A DNA stretch of 64,000 bases from Streptomonospora mangrovi (GTDB lineage: Bacteria > Actinomycetota > Actinomycetes > Streptosporangiales > Streptosporangiaceae): positions 1-64,000 of the forward strand of contig NZ_JAJAQC010000032.1 of assembly GCF_027604915.1 (NCBI RefSeq). The letters are read 5' to 3'. The notes beneath the pieces are model-generated. The model was given only the letters and a program-made list of their open reading frames with translations. It was not told the origin of the DNA and did not search any database. Position numbers and translations under genes: made by a program. Below, piece by piece: positions 9,117-18,471 of the stretch. The first letter of the stretch is position 1, and every line of letters begins with the position of its first letter.

Positions 9117-10037
9117 TCAGCCCTCGCCGCCGCGTTCGCGCTCGGCGAGGAAGCGCTCCAGCTCCTCGCCCAGTTCGTCGGCGGTGGGCAGGTCGGACAG
9201 CTCACCGCCGAACAGGGTGTCGCCGGTGCCGTCCTCGCGCGCGGACATGAACTCGTCGTACTGCCGCTCCAGGTTGGCCACCACCCGCTGGACCTCCTCG
9301 GAGGCCGACACCTGCTGGTCGATCTCGGTGTCGGTCTGGCGGGCGGAGTCCTCCAGGCGGTCGCCGGGCAGCGCCAGGCCGGTGGCGCCCGAGACGTAGT
9401 CCAGGGCGGCGATGGCGGCGCGCGGGTACTCCGACTGCGCGAGGTAGCTGGGCACGTGGACGGCGTAGCCCACCACGTCGTGGCCGGCCTCGCCCAGCCG
9501 GTACTCCAGCAGCGCGGCGGCGCTGGCGGGCACGGTGACGCGGCTGACCCAGGGGGTGTGGTCGGCGACGAGGTCGGGGCGGGTGGCGTGGGCCGTGACG
9601 GTCGCCGGGCGGGTGTGGGGCACCGCCATGGGGATGCCGTGCACGCCCACCGTCAGGGTGATCTCGAAGCGCTCGATCAGCAGGCGGACGGCCTGGGCGA
9701 ACGCCTCCCACTCGCGGTCGGGCTCCAGCCCGTAGAGCAGCAGGAAGGGGGTGCCCTCGGTGTCGCGCATCTCATAGAGCGCGAGCTGGGGCGGGGTGTA
9801 GGCGGTGTAGGCGTTCTCGACGAAGGTCATCACCGGCCGCCGGTCGCGGTAGTCGAGCAGGCGGTCGATGTCGAAGGCGGCGAGTTCGCGCGCCTCATAG
9901 GCGTCGAAGAGGGCCTCGGCCGCCTGGCGGCCGACCGTGCCGGCGTCCACGAACCCGTCGAGAACGACCAGCATGACCGTTGCGTCGGTTTCGGCGTCCG
10001 GGGTCACCCGGAAGAGATCGGCTGCGTGGTCACGCAC
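9117..10037 (-). CDS. PAC2 family protein
   Basis: The 306-residue product begins at a GTG (VRDHAADLF) preceded by GGAG. The early LDGFVDAG segment, the [12 protein letters not shown] region and the [12 protein letters not shown] segment are characteristic of the actinobacterial PAC2 family, which is related to proteasome assembly chaperone 2. The biochemical role in bacteria is not established. It is soluble and has no signal peptide. The Glu/Arg-rich C-terminus from about residue 240 is predicted helical and possibly coiled coil. It lies on the same strand as the ABC-class ATPase upstream, 121 nt away, so co-transcription is possible. Confidence 0.85.
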   Translation of the reverse strand: MRDHAADLFRVTPDAETDATVMLVVLDGFVDAGTVGRQAAEALFDAYEARELAAFDIDRLLDYRDRRPVMTFVENAYTAYTPPQLALYEMRDTEGTPFLLLYGLEPDREWEAFAQAVRLLIERFEITLTVGVHGIPMAVPHTRPATVTAHATRPDLVADHTPWVSRVTVPASAAALLEYRLGEAGHDVVGYAVHVPSYLAQSEYPRAAIAALDYVSGATGLALPGDRLEDSARQTDTEIDQQVSASEEVQRVVANLERQYDEFMSAREDGTGDTLFGGELSDLPTADELGEELERFLAERERGGEG

Positions 10038-10158
10038 CTGGCATGCTCCATTCGCACACGGACGGCTGTACGCGCGGTGGGCGCACGGCACGCGGGGTTC
10101 GCGTTCCAGAATAGACGACCGGGACCGGCATACCCCCCGATCCCGGACGTCGCCGACC

Positions 10159-11934
10159 TCACGTGGAGCGCACGACCCGCAGGCTGCGCAGCCGGTTGAG
10201 CGCGCCGGCCACCTCGTGGCGGCGCGGCAGCGCGTAGTCGCCGGCGTAGCCCCGGCCCAGCGCGGTCACTCCGTCGGCGGCCAGCCGCTCCTCCAGGGCG
10301 TCCAGCGCCTGGGCGAGGGTGCGCTCGCCGTCGAGCAGGCCGTCCTCGGCGAGCAGCCGCAGCGCCAGGCCCACGCCGATGACCTGGCCGGGATCCACGA
10401 GCTGGGTCAGCCCGCGCACGTCGATGTCGTCCTCGCCGAAGGTCAGCACGTCCATGTCGCGGCGCTTGACGCGGGCGCGCCCGCGCGCGGTGGCGTCGAC
10501 CGAGCGGGGGTCCACCACGCGGGCGGCGGGCGAGGTGAACGCGGCGTCGGCGCGTTCGGCGGCCAGCTCCTTGGCGCGTTCGGTGACGTCGTAGGGGCGG
10601 TAGCCGTCGAGCATGACCACGTGGTCGGCCACGTCGAAGTAGTCGCCGCTGCCGCCCATGACCAGCACGGTGGAGACGCCGTGCTCGCGGTGCAGGGGGC
10701 GGACGAGGTCCACGAAGGGGGTGAGGGGCTCGCGGTCGCCGTGCACGAGCCGCTGCATGCGGGCGTCGCGGATCATCAGGTTGGTGGCGGTGGTGTCCTC
10801 GTCCACCAGCAGGGTGCGGGCGCCGGCCTCCAGGGCCTCGGCGATGTTGGCGGCCTGGGAGGTGGAGCCCGAGGCGTTGTCGGTGGAGAAGTCGGCGGTG
10901 TCGGCGCCGGTGGGCAGGTTGCGCACGAACGCGCTGACGTCGGTGCGCTCGACCCGGCGGCCCTCCTCGGCGCGGATCTTCACGGCGTCGGCGCGGGTGG
11001 CGACCAGTTCCCGGCCGTCGCCGGGGACGTGGTCGTAGACGCCGCGCTCCAGGGCGTGCAGCAGGGTGGACTTGCCGTGGAACCCGCCGCCGACGATGAG
11101 CGTGATGCCCTCGGGGATGCCCAGCCCGCTGACGCGGCCGGCGTGGGGCAGGTCCACGGTGACCCGCATGCTCTCGGGCGCGGTGAAGGGGACGGCCGCG
11201 CCCTCCATCGGCAGGTCGCTGACGCCGCTGCGGCGGGGCAGGACCGCGCCGTCGGCGACGAACGCCACCAGGCCCAGGCCGGGCAGCAGGTCGCGCAGCG
11301 CGGCGGTGTCCTCCACGGAGTCGGCGAAGGCGGTGGCGGCGGCGGTGTCCAGGTGCGGCCAGCGCAGGGCGTCGACCAGGGCGGGCAGCCGATCGCACAG
11401 TTCCCGCTCGGCGGTGCGGGCGTCGATGCGGCGGCCGTGGCCGGGCAGCTCGATGCCCAGGCGCAGCTCGACGGCGCCGTCGCGGATCTGCCCGGAGGCG
11501 CGGGCGATCACCTCCTGGCCGCCGGCGTCGATGCGCAGCCGGGCGCCCTTCAGCTCGCGGTGGGCGCGGCGCACCAGGTGGTCGGCGGTGGCGCGGCGGC
11601 GCACCGGGTGGTGCCAGGCGTGGTCGGGCAGCCCGGCCACCTCGGCGGGGATGCGCACGGCCACGCGGGAGGGCGGCGCGAAGGGGTCGGACTGCACGCG
11701 CTCGACGGTGAGGGTGAAGTCGGGGAAGGCCCAGTCGCCGGTGAGCGACTTGTAGCGGCCGTAGGAGGCGCCGTCCATGCGGCGCAGCTCCTCGGCCAGG
11801 CGGTCGCCGTCGCGGCGGCCGCGGATCTCGGGTTCGGGGCGCCGCGCGCCCGAGGGCGGGCCGCCGTGGCCGCCGCGCCGTTCGGGACGTCCCCCGCCGT
11901 GGCGGCGCTCCTGGCCGCCGTACCGTCCTGGCAT
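10159..11934 (-). CDS. ABC-class ATPase of the COG3044 type
   Basis: The 591-residue protein starts at the ATG giving MPGRYGGQERR, with an AG-rich ribosome site upstream. After a disordered Arg/Gly-rich first 45 residues come the family segments LDGASYGRYK-like (MDGASYGRYKSL) and DFTLTVERVQSDPFAPPSR. A Walker A variant, GGGFHGKST, lies near 279-288, followed by STDNASGSTSQAANI and LLVDEDTTATN (Walker B). These match the predicted ABC-class ATPases of unknown function (PF09818), which are not transporters. It is cytoplasmic and stands alone apart from the PAC2 gene downstream. A nucleic-acid role is sometimes suggested for the family, but nothing here shows it. Confidence 0.85.
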   Translation of the reverse strand: MPGRYGGQERRHGGGRPERRGGHGGPPSGARRPEPEIRGRRDGDRLAEELRRMDGASYGRYKSLTGDWAFPDFTLTVERVQSDPFAPPSRVAVRIPAEVAGLPDHAWHHPVRRRATADHLVRRAHRELKGARLRIDAGGQEVIARASGQIRDGAVELRLGIELPGHGRRIDARTAERELCDRLPALVDALRWPHLDTAAATAFADSVEDTAALRDLLPGLGLVAFVADGAVLPRRSGVSDLPMEGAAVPFTAPESMRVTVDLPHAGRVSGLGIPEGITLIVGGGFHGKSTLLHALERGVYDHVPGDGRELVATRADAVKIRAEEGRRVERTDVSAFVRNLPTGADTADFSTDNASGSTSQAANIAEALEAGARTLLVDEDTTATNLMIRDARMQRLVHGDREPLTPFVDLVRPLHREHGVSTVLVMGGSGDYFDVADHVVMLDGYRPYDVTERAKELAAERADAAFTSPAARVVDPRSVDATARGRARVKRRDMDVLTFGEDDIDVRGLTQLVDPGQVIGVGLALRLLAEDGLLDGERTLAQALDALEERLAADGVTALGRGYAGDYALPRRHEVAGALNRLRSLRVVRST

Positions 11935-12317
11935 CGCCGGTGGTACCTCTCTTCCTTCTCTTCCTGTCTCTGCCGTCTTTCCGGTCCGCCGCGCGCGGCG
12001 GGCGCCGCTCGCGCGTCCCTCCGACCCGGCCCTACCCGCCCGGCCCGCGTGCAGGCTCGCGTTAAGACGGCGCGAAGGAAACGGCGCCACGCCGGGCGCG
12101 CCCGGGAACTTCGGTCACACTGTCCCGGGCATGGTTAGTTTGTCCTGGAGCATCCGGTTTGAACCTGGAGCACCGGCCGGCACGCGGCGCCGCCGCACCC
12201 GCTGAGCTGGGCGGGCGTCCGCGCGCCCGGCCGCGCACATGACGTGGCGGACCGGTGACACAGGGACACGGGGCGCCGCGTCGGCGGCCACGCGATTCAA
12301 GGGGACACGGGAAGACA
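11935..12317. other. Divergent intergenic region, ATPase / K+ transporter
   Basis: This 383-nt stretch should hold the divergent promoters. A moderately AT-richer patch lies around 12105-12165. I found no clear palindrome and no match to the c-di-AMP riboswitch that often precedes K+ transporter genes. Confidence 0.5.
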
Positions 12318-13739
12318 GTGATCGGACGCGGTTCTGCGAGCGACGCCTCACGCCGGTCGCGCCTGCTGCGCGGGTTCGACCTGGAGTCGGCCCTGCACCG
12401 GCTGCCGGGCTGGGGCCGGCCGCCGCAGTTGACGGCGGCGGCGTTCGCCGGGGTGGTGGCCATCGGCACCGCGCTGCTGGCGCTGCCGGCGGCCACCGAG
12501 AGCGGCGAGTCCGCAGGATGGCTGAACGCGCTGTTCACCGCCACCTCCGCCGCGTGCGTCACCGGGCTGATCATCGTGGACACCCCCGCCTACTGGTCCA
12601 CCTTCGGCGAGATCGTCATCCTGGTGCTGATCCAGGTCGGCGGCCTGGGGATCATGTCGCTGGCCACGATGCTGAGCCTGCTGGTGACCCGCCGGGTGCG
12701 GCTGCGCCAGCAGGTGCGCACCGAGGCCGAGACCAAGAGCCTGACCCTGGGCGACGTCCGGCAGGTGGTCGCCGGGATCGTGGTCGTCACGGCGGTGGTG
12801 GAGGGGGCGGTGGCCGTCCTCCTCTCGGCGCGCTTCCTGCTGGGCTACGGCGAGCCGCTGGGCCGGGCGCTGTACCTGGGGGTGTTCCACGCGGTCTCGG
12901 CGTTCAACAACGCCGGGTTCGCCCTCTACACCTACAACCTGGAGGACTTCGCCGGCGACCCCTGGATCCTGCTGCCGCTGGCGTTCGCGGTGGTCTTCGG
13001 CGGACTGGGGTTCCCGGTCTGGGTGGAGCTGTGGCGGCACGCGCGGCGCCGGCGCGAGCGCCACCACTGGACGGTGCACGCCAAACTCACCCTGGTCACC
13101 ACCGCCGTGCTGCTGGTGGTGGGGTTCGTCGCGTTCACGGCGCTGGAGTGGCACAACCCGCGCACCATGGGGCCGCTGAGCGTGGCCGGCAAGCTGCTCA
13201 ACGGGTTCTTCCAGGCGGTGGTGCCGCGCACCGCCGGGTTCAACTCGCTGCCGTTCGGCGAGATGACCACCCAGACGCTGTTCGTCACCGACGCGCTGAT
13301 GTTCGTGGGCGGCGGCAGCGCGGGCACCGCCGGCGGCATCAAGGTCACCACGTTCGCGCTGCTGGCATTCGTCATCTACACCAACGTCCGCGGCGAGACC
13401 ACGGTACACGTGGCCAACCGCAAGGTGGCGCGCAGCGCCATCGAGCAGGCCATCACCGTGGTGACCATGGCGCTGGGCCTGGTGATCGTCTCGACGTTCT
13501 GCCTGCTGACCATGACCACCTTCACCCTGGACCAGATCCTGTTCGAGGTGGTCTCGGCGTTCGCCACGGTGGGGCTGTCCACCGGCATCACCGCCGACAT
13601 CCCGCTGGCCGGCCAGCTCATCCTGGTGTTCCTGATGTTCGCGGGCCGCATCGGGCCGATCACCCTGGCCTCGGCCCTGGCGCTGCGCCGCCACCCGCGC
13701 CGGTTCGAGTACCCCGAGGAGCGGCCGATCGTCGGCTGA
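12318..13739 (+). CDS. TrkH/KtrB family potassium transporter
   Basis: This 473-residue membrane protein should form the K+ pore of a Trk/Ktr uptake system. The start is a GTG with GGAAG a few bases upstream. Four P-loop repeats are visible: SAACVTGLIIVDT, SAFNNAGFALYT, PRTAGFNSL and FATVGLSTGIT, each with the filter glycine. The long GGGSAGTAGGIKVTT segment is also typical. About ten hydrophobic helices follow the soluble N-terminus. The regulatory KtrA/TrkA RCK subunit that normally gates it is not encoded next to it, so it must be elsewhere. Confidence 0.93.
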   Translation: MIGRGSASDASRRSRLLRGFDLESALHRLPGWGRPPQLTAAAFAGVVAIGTALLALPAATESGESAGWLNALFTATSAACVTGLIIVDTPAYWSTFGEIVILVLIQVGGLGIMSLATMLSLLVTRRVRLRQQVRTEAETKSLTLGDVRQVVAGIVVVTAVVEGAVAVLLSARFLLGYGEPLGRALYLGVFHAVSAFNNAGFALYTYNLEDFAGDPWILLPLAFAVVFGGLGFPVWVELWRHARRRRERHHWTVHAKLTLVTTAVLLVVGFVAFTALEWHNPRTMGPLSVAGKLLNGFFQAVVPRTAGFNSLPFGEMTTQTLFVTDALMFVGGGSAGTAGGIKVTTFALLAFVIYTNVRGETTVHVANRKVARSAIEQAITVVTMALGLVIVSTFCLLTMTTFTLDQILFEVVSAFATVGLSTGITADIPLAGQLILVFLMFAGRIGPITLASALALRRHPRRFEYPEERPIVG

Positions 13740-13766
13740 GCGCCCGGCCGGCCCACCGGCCCCGGC

Positions 13767-14219
13767 TCACCGGCCCGGTTCGCCCAGCGCGGGCTCGTCC
13801 AGGATGAACATGGTCTGGGTGCTGCGGACCTCGGGGATGCGCTGCAACCGCTCCAGCACGAAGGTGCGCAGCGCGGCGGGGTCGGCCACCCGGACCAGCA
13901 GCAGCAGGTCGACGTCGCCCGAGACCAGGGCGGCGTGGTCGACCTCGGGGATGTCGCGCAGGTAGGCGCGGAACCGCTCCCAGGAGTGCTGCTGGATGCG
14001 CACCGACACATAGGCCGACAGCCCCTTGCCGTACTTCTCGTGGTCCACGACGGCGGTGAAGCCGCGGATCACGCCGTCGGCGCGCAGCCGGTCCAGGCGG
14101 GCGTAGGCGTTGGCGCGCGAGATGTGCGCCCGCTCGGCGACGGCCCGGATGGACATGCGGCCGTCGGCGCGCAGCAGGTCGATGATCCGGCGGTCGACGT
14201 CGTCCAGGGGCACGGCCAT
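13767..14219 (-). CDS. Lrp/AsnC family regulator divergent from bkd operon
   Basis: This 150-residue protein has an N-terminal winged HTH (LDDVDRRIIDLLRADGRMSIRAVAERAHISRANAYARLDRL) and a C-terminal RAM/Lrp effector domain (YVSVRIQQ, DVDLLLLVRVAD). ATG at 14219 follows GAGGTGAG. It is transcribed away from a branched-chain oxoacid dehydrogenase operon, the same arrangement as BkdR in Pseudomonas, which is also an Lrp relative. It probably senses a branched-chain amino acid or oxoacid and controls that operon. Inverted repeats between the two genes are candidate sites. Confidence 0.93.
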   Translation of the reverse strand: MAVPLDDVDRRIIDLLRADGRMSIRAVAERAHISRANAYARLDRLRADGVIRGFTAVVDHEKYGKGLSAYVSVRIQQHSWERFRAYLRDIPEVDHAALVSGDVDLLLLVRVADPAALRTFVLERLQRIPEVRSTQTMFILDEPALGEPGR

Positions 14220-14236
14220 GTGTCTCACCTCACACC

Positions 14237-14324
14237 GTCCACATGCTGGACGCCGGGGACGAATGCGCCGCGGCGACCGCTCCGCGCGGCCACCTGTCCA
14301 CGGTCCGCGCCGCATTATGGACAG
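14237..14324. promoter_or_regulatory. Two GTCCA/TGGAC inverted repeats in the Lrp-bkd intergenic region
   Basis: GTCCA-CATGC-TGGAC lies at 14237-14251. CTGTCCA at 14294-14300 pairs with TGGACAG at 14318-14324. The same GTCCA half-site recurs in both and both sit between the divergent starts, the second only 30 bp before the bkdA ATG. Binding by the divergent Lrp protein is inferred from position. Confidence 0.5.
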
Positions 14325-14353
14325 TATGCGGCGGCCGACCGCATATTCAAGGC

Positions 14354-15499
14354 ATGACGACCAGCGACGCACCCCGCGGCCCGGCGGCCGACCCCGCCGC
14401 CCTGCTGCCCTCGCTGGAGCCGGTCCGGCTCGTGGAGCCCGACGGCACCCGCGCCGCCCCCGCCTCCGGCGCGGGCTTCGCCCTGCCCGAACCCGACGTC
14501 CTGCTGGCGCTGCTGCGCGCCATGGTGATCGGCCGCCGGTTCGACCGCCAGGCCGACTCCCTGGCGCGCCAGGGCCGCCTGGCCGTCTACCCCTCCTCCC
14601 ACGGCCAGGAGGCGTGCCAGGTCGGCGGCGTCCTCGCGCTGGCCGACGACGACTGGCTGTTCCCCACCTACCGCGACTGCGTCTCGCTGGTCACCCGCGG
14701 GGTGGACCCGGTCGAGGTGCTGACCCTGCTGCGCGGCGACTGGCACAGCGGCTACGACCCCGCCCGCCACCGCTGCGCGCCCCAGTGCACCCCGCTGGCC
14801 ACCAACGCCTCCCACGCGGTGGGCCTGACCTATGCCGCCCGCCGCAAGGGCGAGGACGTCGCGGCGCTGGTCCTCATGGGCGACGGCGCCACCAGCGAGG
14901 GCGACGCGCACGAGGCCTACAACTTCGCGGCGGTGTGGAACACCCCGGTGGTGTTCCTGGTGCAGAACAACCAGTGGGCCATCAGCGTCCCGCTGCGCCG
15001 GCAGAGCGCCGCGCCCACGCTCGCGCACAAGGCGGTGGGCTACGGCATGCGCGGCTACCACGTCGACGGCAACGACGCCGCCGCCGTGCACGCGGTGGTC
15101 GCGCGCGCCCTGGCCGAGGCGCGGGCGGGCGCCGGCCCCGCGCTGGTCGAGGCGCGCACCTACCGGATCGACCCGCACACCAACTCCGACGACCCGCGCC
15201 GCTACCGCGACGACGCCGAGGTCGCCCACTGGCGGCGCCGCGACCCGGTGGCGCGGCTGGAGGCGCTGCTGCGCCGCGAGGGCGGCCTGGACGACGCCGC
15301 CCACCAGGAGATGGTCGACGCGGCCGACCGGCTGGCGATCTCGGTGCGCGAGCGGATCGCCCGGCTGGGCGCCCCCGCGCCCGAGGAGCTGTTCGACCAC
15401 GTCTACGCCGCGCCCACCGCGCCGCTGCGCGGCCAGCGCGAGGAGGTGCGCGCCTGGGTCCGGGCGCGCCGCGCCGCCCCCACCGGTGAGGAGGTCTGA
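14354..15499 (+). CDS. bkdA: Branched-chain 2-oxoacid dehydrogenase E1 alpha
   Basis: This 381-residue subunit carries thiamine diphosphate and decarboxylates branched-chain 2-oxoacids with E1 beta. The TPP motif begins GDGATSEGD near residue 176 and ends with QNNQWAISVP near 204. The LVEPDGT opening, GDWHSGYDP and HKAVGYGMRGYHVDGND closely follow BkdA proteins of mycobacteria. Pyruvate dehydrogenase E1 alpha is the main alternative, because the families are close and substrate cannot be read from sequence. Only one base separates its stop from the next start. Confidence 0.9.
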   Translation: MTTSDAPRGPAADPAALLPSLEPVRLVEPDGTRAAPASGAGFALPEPDVLLALLRAMVIGRRFDRQADSLARQGRLAVYPSSHGQEACQVGGVLALADDDWLFPTYRDCVSLVTRGVDPVEVLTLLRGDWHSGYDPARHRCAPQCTPLATNASHAVGLTYAARRKGEDVAALVLMGDGATSEGDAHEAYNFAAVWNTPVVFLVQNNQWAISVPLRRQSAAPTLAHKAVGYGMRGYHVDGNDAAAVHAVVARALAEARAGAGPALVEARTYRIDPHTNSDDPRRYRDDAEVAHWRRRDPVARLEALLRREGGLDDAAHQEMVDAADRLAISVRERIARLGAPAPEELFDHVYAAPTAPLRGQREEVRAWVRARRAAPTGEEV

Positions 15500-15500
15500 C

Positions 15501-16571
15501 ATGGCCGAGGTCAGCCTGGGCCGGGCGCTCAACCGCGCGCTGCGCGACGCGCTGGCCACCGACCCCGACGTCGTGGTCTACGGCGAGGACGTCGGCCCGC
15601 TGGGCGGGGTGTTCCGCGTCACCGACGGCCTCACGGCGGAGTTCGGCGAGGACCGCTGCTTCGACTCCCCCCTCGCCGAGTCCGGGATCGTGGGCACGGC
15701 GGTGGGCATGGCCATGTACGGGCACCGGCCCGTGGTCGAGATGCAGTTCGACGCCTTCGCCTACCCCGCCTTCCAGCAGGTCGTCTCGCACGTGGCCAAG
15801 ATGCGCAACCGCACCCGGGGGCGGCTGGCCCTGCCCATCGTCATCCGGGTGCCCTACGGCGGCGGGATCGGCGCCGTGGAGCACCACGGCGACTCCTCCG
15901 AGACCTACTACGCCCACACCCCCGGCCTGCGCGTGGTCACCCCCGCCACGCCCGCCGACGGCTACTCCATGCTGCGCGAGGCCGTCGCCTGCCCCGACCC
16001 GGTGGTGTTCCTGGAGCCCAAGCGGCGCTACTGGGCCACCGAGGAGGTCGAACTCCCGGTGCGCACCGCGCCCATGGACCAGGCGGTGGTGCGCCGCGCG
16101 GGCGCCGACGTCACCCTGATCGCCTACGGGCCGACCGTGGACACCGCGCTGCTGGCCGCCGAGGCGGCGGCCGAGGAGGGCCGCGAGGTGGAGGTGGTGG
16201 ACCTGCGCAGCCTGGCGCCGTTCGACGACGCCACGGTGACCGCGTCGGTGCGCCGCACCGGGCGCGCGGTGGTGGTGCACGAGGCGTCGGCGTTCGCCGG
16301 GTACGGCGCCGAGGTCGCCGCGCGCGTCACCGAGCGGTGCTTCCACTACCTGGAGGCGCCGGTGCTGCGGGTGGCCGGGCTGGACATCCCCTATCCCCCG
16401 CCCCACCTGGAGGAGTACCACCTGCCCAGCGTCGACCGGATCCTCGCCGCCCTCGACCGGCTCCAGTGGGAGGCGGCGTGGGTACCGCCTCCGGCGCAGG
16501 CGCCGACCTCGGCGGGTGCGGACGCGGCGGCGCGCGCCGGGCGGGCGCACCGGCTGGAGGTGGGGGCGTGA
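15501..16571 (+). CDS. bkdB: Branched-chain 2-oxoacid dehydrogenase E1 beta
   Basis: This 356-residue protein is the beta subunit of the heterotetrameric E1. It has the transketolase pyrimidine-binding domain (GEDVGPLGGVFRVTDGL, DSPLAESGIVGTAVGMA, EMQFDAFAYPAFQQ) and the C-terminal transketolase domain (DVTLIAYGPTV, VVDLRSLAPFD). The last 35 residues are a loose Ala/Pro-rich tail. The start ATG directly follows the bkdA stop with GAGGAGG just upstream. Its stop overlaps the start of the E2 gene by 4 nt. Confidence 0.93.
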   Translation: MAEVSLGRALNRALRDALATDPDVVVYGEDVGPLGGVFRVTDGLTAEFGEDRCFDSPLAESGIVGTAVGMAMYGHRPVVEMQFDAFAYPAFQQVVSHVAKMRNRTRGRLALPIVIRVPYGGGIGAVEHHGDSSETYYAHTPGLRVVTPATPADGYSMLREAVACPDPVVFLEPKRRYWATEEVELPVRTAPMDQAVVRRAGADVTLIAYGPTVDTALLAAEAAAEEGREVEVVDLRSLAPFDDATVTASVRRTGRAVVVHEASAFAGYGAEVAARVTERCFHYLEAPVLRVAGLDIPYPPPHLEEYHLPSVDRILAALDRLQWEAAWVPPPAQAPTSAGADAAARAGRAHRLEVGA

Positions 16572-18232
16572 GCGCCGCGGAGCCCGGCGGCGTGCGCGCC
16601 TTCCTGCTGCCCGACCTGGGCGAGGGGCTGGCCGACGCCGAGATCCTGGCCTGGCTGGTCGAGGTCGGCGACGAGGTGGCGGTGGACCAGCCGGTGGCCG
16701 AGGTCGAGACCGCCAAGACGACCGTCGAGGTGCCCTGTCCCTACGCCGGCCGGGTCACCGCCCTGCACGGCGCTCCCGGCGAGGCGGTCCCGGTGGGCGC
16801 GCCCCTGATCAGCGTGGACACCGGTCGGACGGAGGCCGGTGGCGGACCGGCCGCCGGCCCCGCGCCGGCGGCCCGCGCCGCCGAGGGCGGCACGGACGGC
16901 GACGGCACGGACGCGGGCGGTGCCCCGGTCCCGGCCGCCGGGGCGGCGGGCGCCCCCTCCCCCGCCGCCCCCTCCCCCGAGCGGCCGACCGCCGCCGAAC
17001 GCGTCCTCGCCAGCCTGCGCGCACTCCCCGCCGACCGCGGCGCCGCCGATACACCCGGCGGCCCCGCGCCCGCACCGGAGTCCGCGCCCCCCGGCGCCGA
17101 CGGCTCCGCCCCGCTGTCGGGTGCCGTGCTCGTGGGCTACGGCACCCGCGCCGAGCAGCGGCCCAGCCCGTCTCGCCGCCGCCCCCAGCGGCGAGACCCG
17201 GCGGAGGGCGGCCCGCGGCCAACGGCGTCCGCGGCGCCGCCCCCGCCCCCCGCCGCCGGCGCGGCCGGCGGCGCGCCACACCCCGTGCCGGTGGTGTCGC
17301 CGCTGGTCCGGCGCATCGCCCGCGAGCACGGGATCGACGTCGCCGCGCTGGTCGGCAGCGGCGAGGGCGGCCTGGTGCTGCGGCGCGACGTCGAGGCGGC
17401 GGTCGCCGCGCGGCGCGCGGGCACCGCACCGGCAGCTCCGGCGCCGCCCCCGGCCGCCGCGGCGGCCGTGCCCGCCGCCCGGCCCGAGGCCGACCCCGTG
17501 TCCCCGCCGGCCCAGCCGGCTCCGGCGGCCGCGCCCGCCGGGGCGCGGCGGGTCCCGCTGAGCGGTCCGCACCGGGAGATGGCGCGGCGCATGGCCCGCT
17601 CGCGCCGGGAGATCCCCGAGGCCACGGTGTGGGTGGACGTGGACGCCACCGGCCTGCTGGACCTGCGCGCGGCGCTGACCGCGGCCGACCCCGACCGCCC
17701 GGTGGGCCTGCTCGCCCTCCTCGCCCGGTTCTGCGTGCTGGGGCTGCGCCGCTTCCCGGCGCTGAACTCCCGGTTCGACGCCGAGCGCGGCGAACTGGTC
17801 GAGCCGCCGGGCGTGCACCTGGGGTTCGCGGCGCAGACGCCGCGCGGGCTGGTGGTCCCGGTGGTGCGCGACGCCCACGCCCTGACCACGCGGGAGCTGG
17901 CCGGCGAACTCACCGCGCTGACCGAGCGGGCGCGCGGCGGGAGCCTGCCGCCGGACCGGCTCACCGGCGGCACGTTCACGGTGAACAACTACGGGGTGTT
18001 CGGGGTGGACGGCGCCGCCGCCGTCATCAACCACCCCGAGTCGGCCATCGTCGGTGTGGGGCGGATCGTCAAGCGGCCCTGGGTGGTGGGCGACGACCTC
18101 GCCGTGCGGCCGGTGACCGAGCTGACCCTGGCGTTCGACCACCGGGTGTGCGACGGCGCGGTGGCGGCGGGGTTCCTGCGGTTCGTCGCCGACTGCGTGG
18201 AGCGCCCGGAGCTGCTCATCGGCGACATGTGA
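16568..18232 (+). CDS. bkdC: Dihydrolipoamide acyltransferase E2
   Basis: This 554-residue core subunit accepts the acyl group on lipoate and transfers it to CoA. A single N-terminal lipoyl domain has the lipoylated Lys near residue 50 (ETAKTTVEV). A very long Ala/Pro-rich linker follows. The peripheral subunit-binding domain starts near 243 (SPLVRRIAREHGIDV), and after a second linker comes the catalytic domain with DHRVCDG near 523. The GTG start overlaps the bkdB stop. No E3 (lipoamide dehydrogenase) gene is in the window, so the complex must borrow one. Confidence 0.94.
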   Translation: MSAAEPGGVRAFLLPDLGEGLADAEILAWLVEVGDEVAVDQPVAEVETAKTTVEVPCPYAGRVTALHGAPGEAVPVGAPLISVDTGRTEAGGGPAAGPAPAARAAEGGTDGDGTDAGGAPVPAAGAAGAPSPAAPSPERPTAAERVLASLRALPADRGAADTPGGPAPAPESAPPGADGSAPLSGAVLVGYGTRAEQRPSPSRRRPQRRDPAEGGPRPTASAAPPPPPAAGAAGGAPHPVPVVSPLVRRIAREHGIDVAALVGSGEGGLVLRRDVEAAVAARRAGTAPAAPAPPPAAAAAVPAARPEADPVSPPAQPAPAAAPAGARRVPLSGPHREMARRMARSRREIPEATVWVDVDATGLLDLRAALTAADPDRPVGLLALLARFCVLGLRRFPALNSRFDAERGELVEPPGVHLGFAAQTPRGLVVPVVRDAHALTTRELAGELTALTERARGGSLPPDRLTGGTFTVNNYGVFGVDGAAAVINHPESAIVGVGRIVKRPWVVGDDLAVRPVTELTLAFDHRVCDGAVAAGFLRFVADCVERPELLIGDM

Positions 18233-18367
18233 GGGTGTCGCCGCGCCCGAGAACCCCGCGCGCGTTCCTCCCCGCGCGCTTCCCCCATAAGAAGAAGGTG
18301 TGGTGGCGCCCGCGGCGGGGCGCCCCCCCCCCCTCCCCGGCATCGGTCGGCGACCCTGGAGACGCGA

Positions 18368-18403
18368 ACGGCGCCCCCGCCCGTTGCCGGGCGGGGGCGC
18401 CGT
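18368..18403. terminator. 16-bp perfect hairpin between convergent genes
   Basis: The arm starting ACGGCGCCCCCGCCCG (18368-18383) pairs perfectly with 18388-18403 across a TTGC loop. It sits between the end of the bkd operon and the end of the convergent barrel-protein gene, so it probably works in both directions. Confidence 0.8.
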
Positions 18404-18471
18404 CGTGCGTGGCGGGTGCCGGGGGCCGGTGGTGACCGGTCCGCCGGTTCACACCCGCGATGCGGCGGTGG

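Noticed and set aside
8891-9205. N-terminal extension of pyrD through the G/C tract
   Set aside because: It would give a poly-Gly/Pro start; the family N-terminus with ribosome site begins at 8890.
11935-12317. c-di-AMP riboswitch before the K+ transporter gene
   Set aside because: Expected from knowledge of the family, but I could not find its conserved core in this interval.
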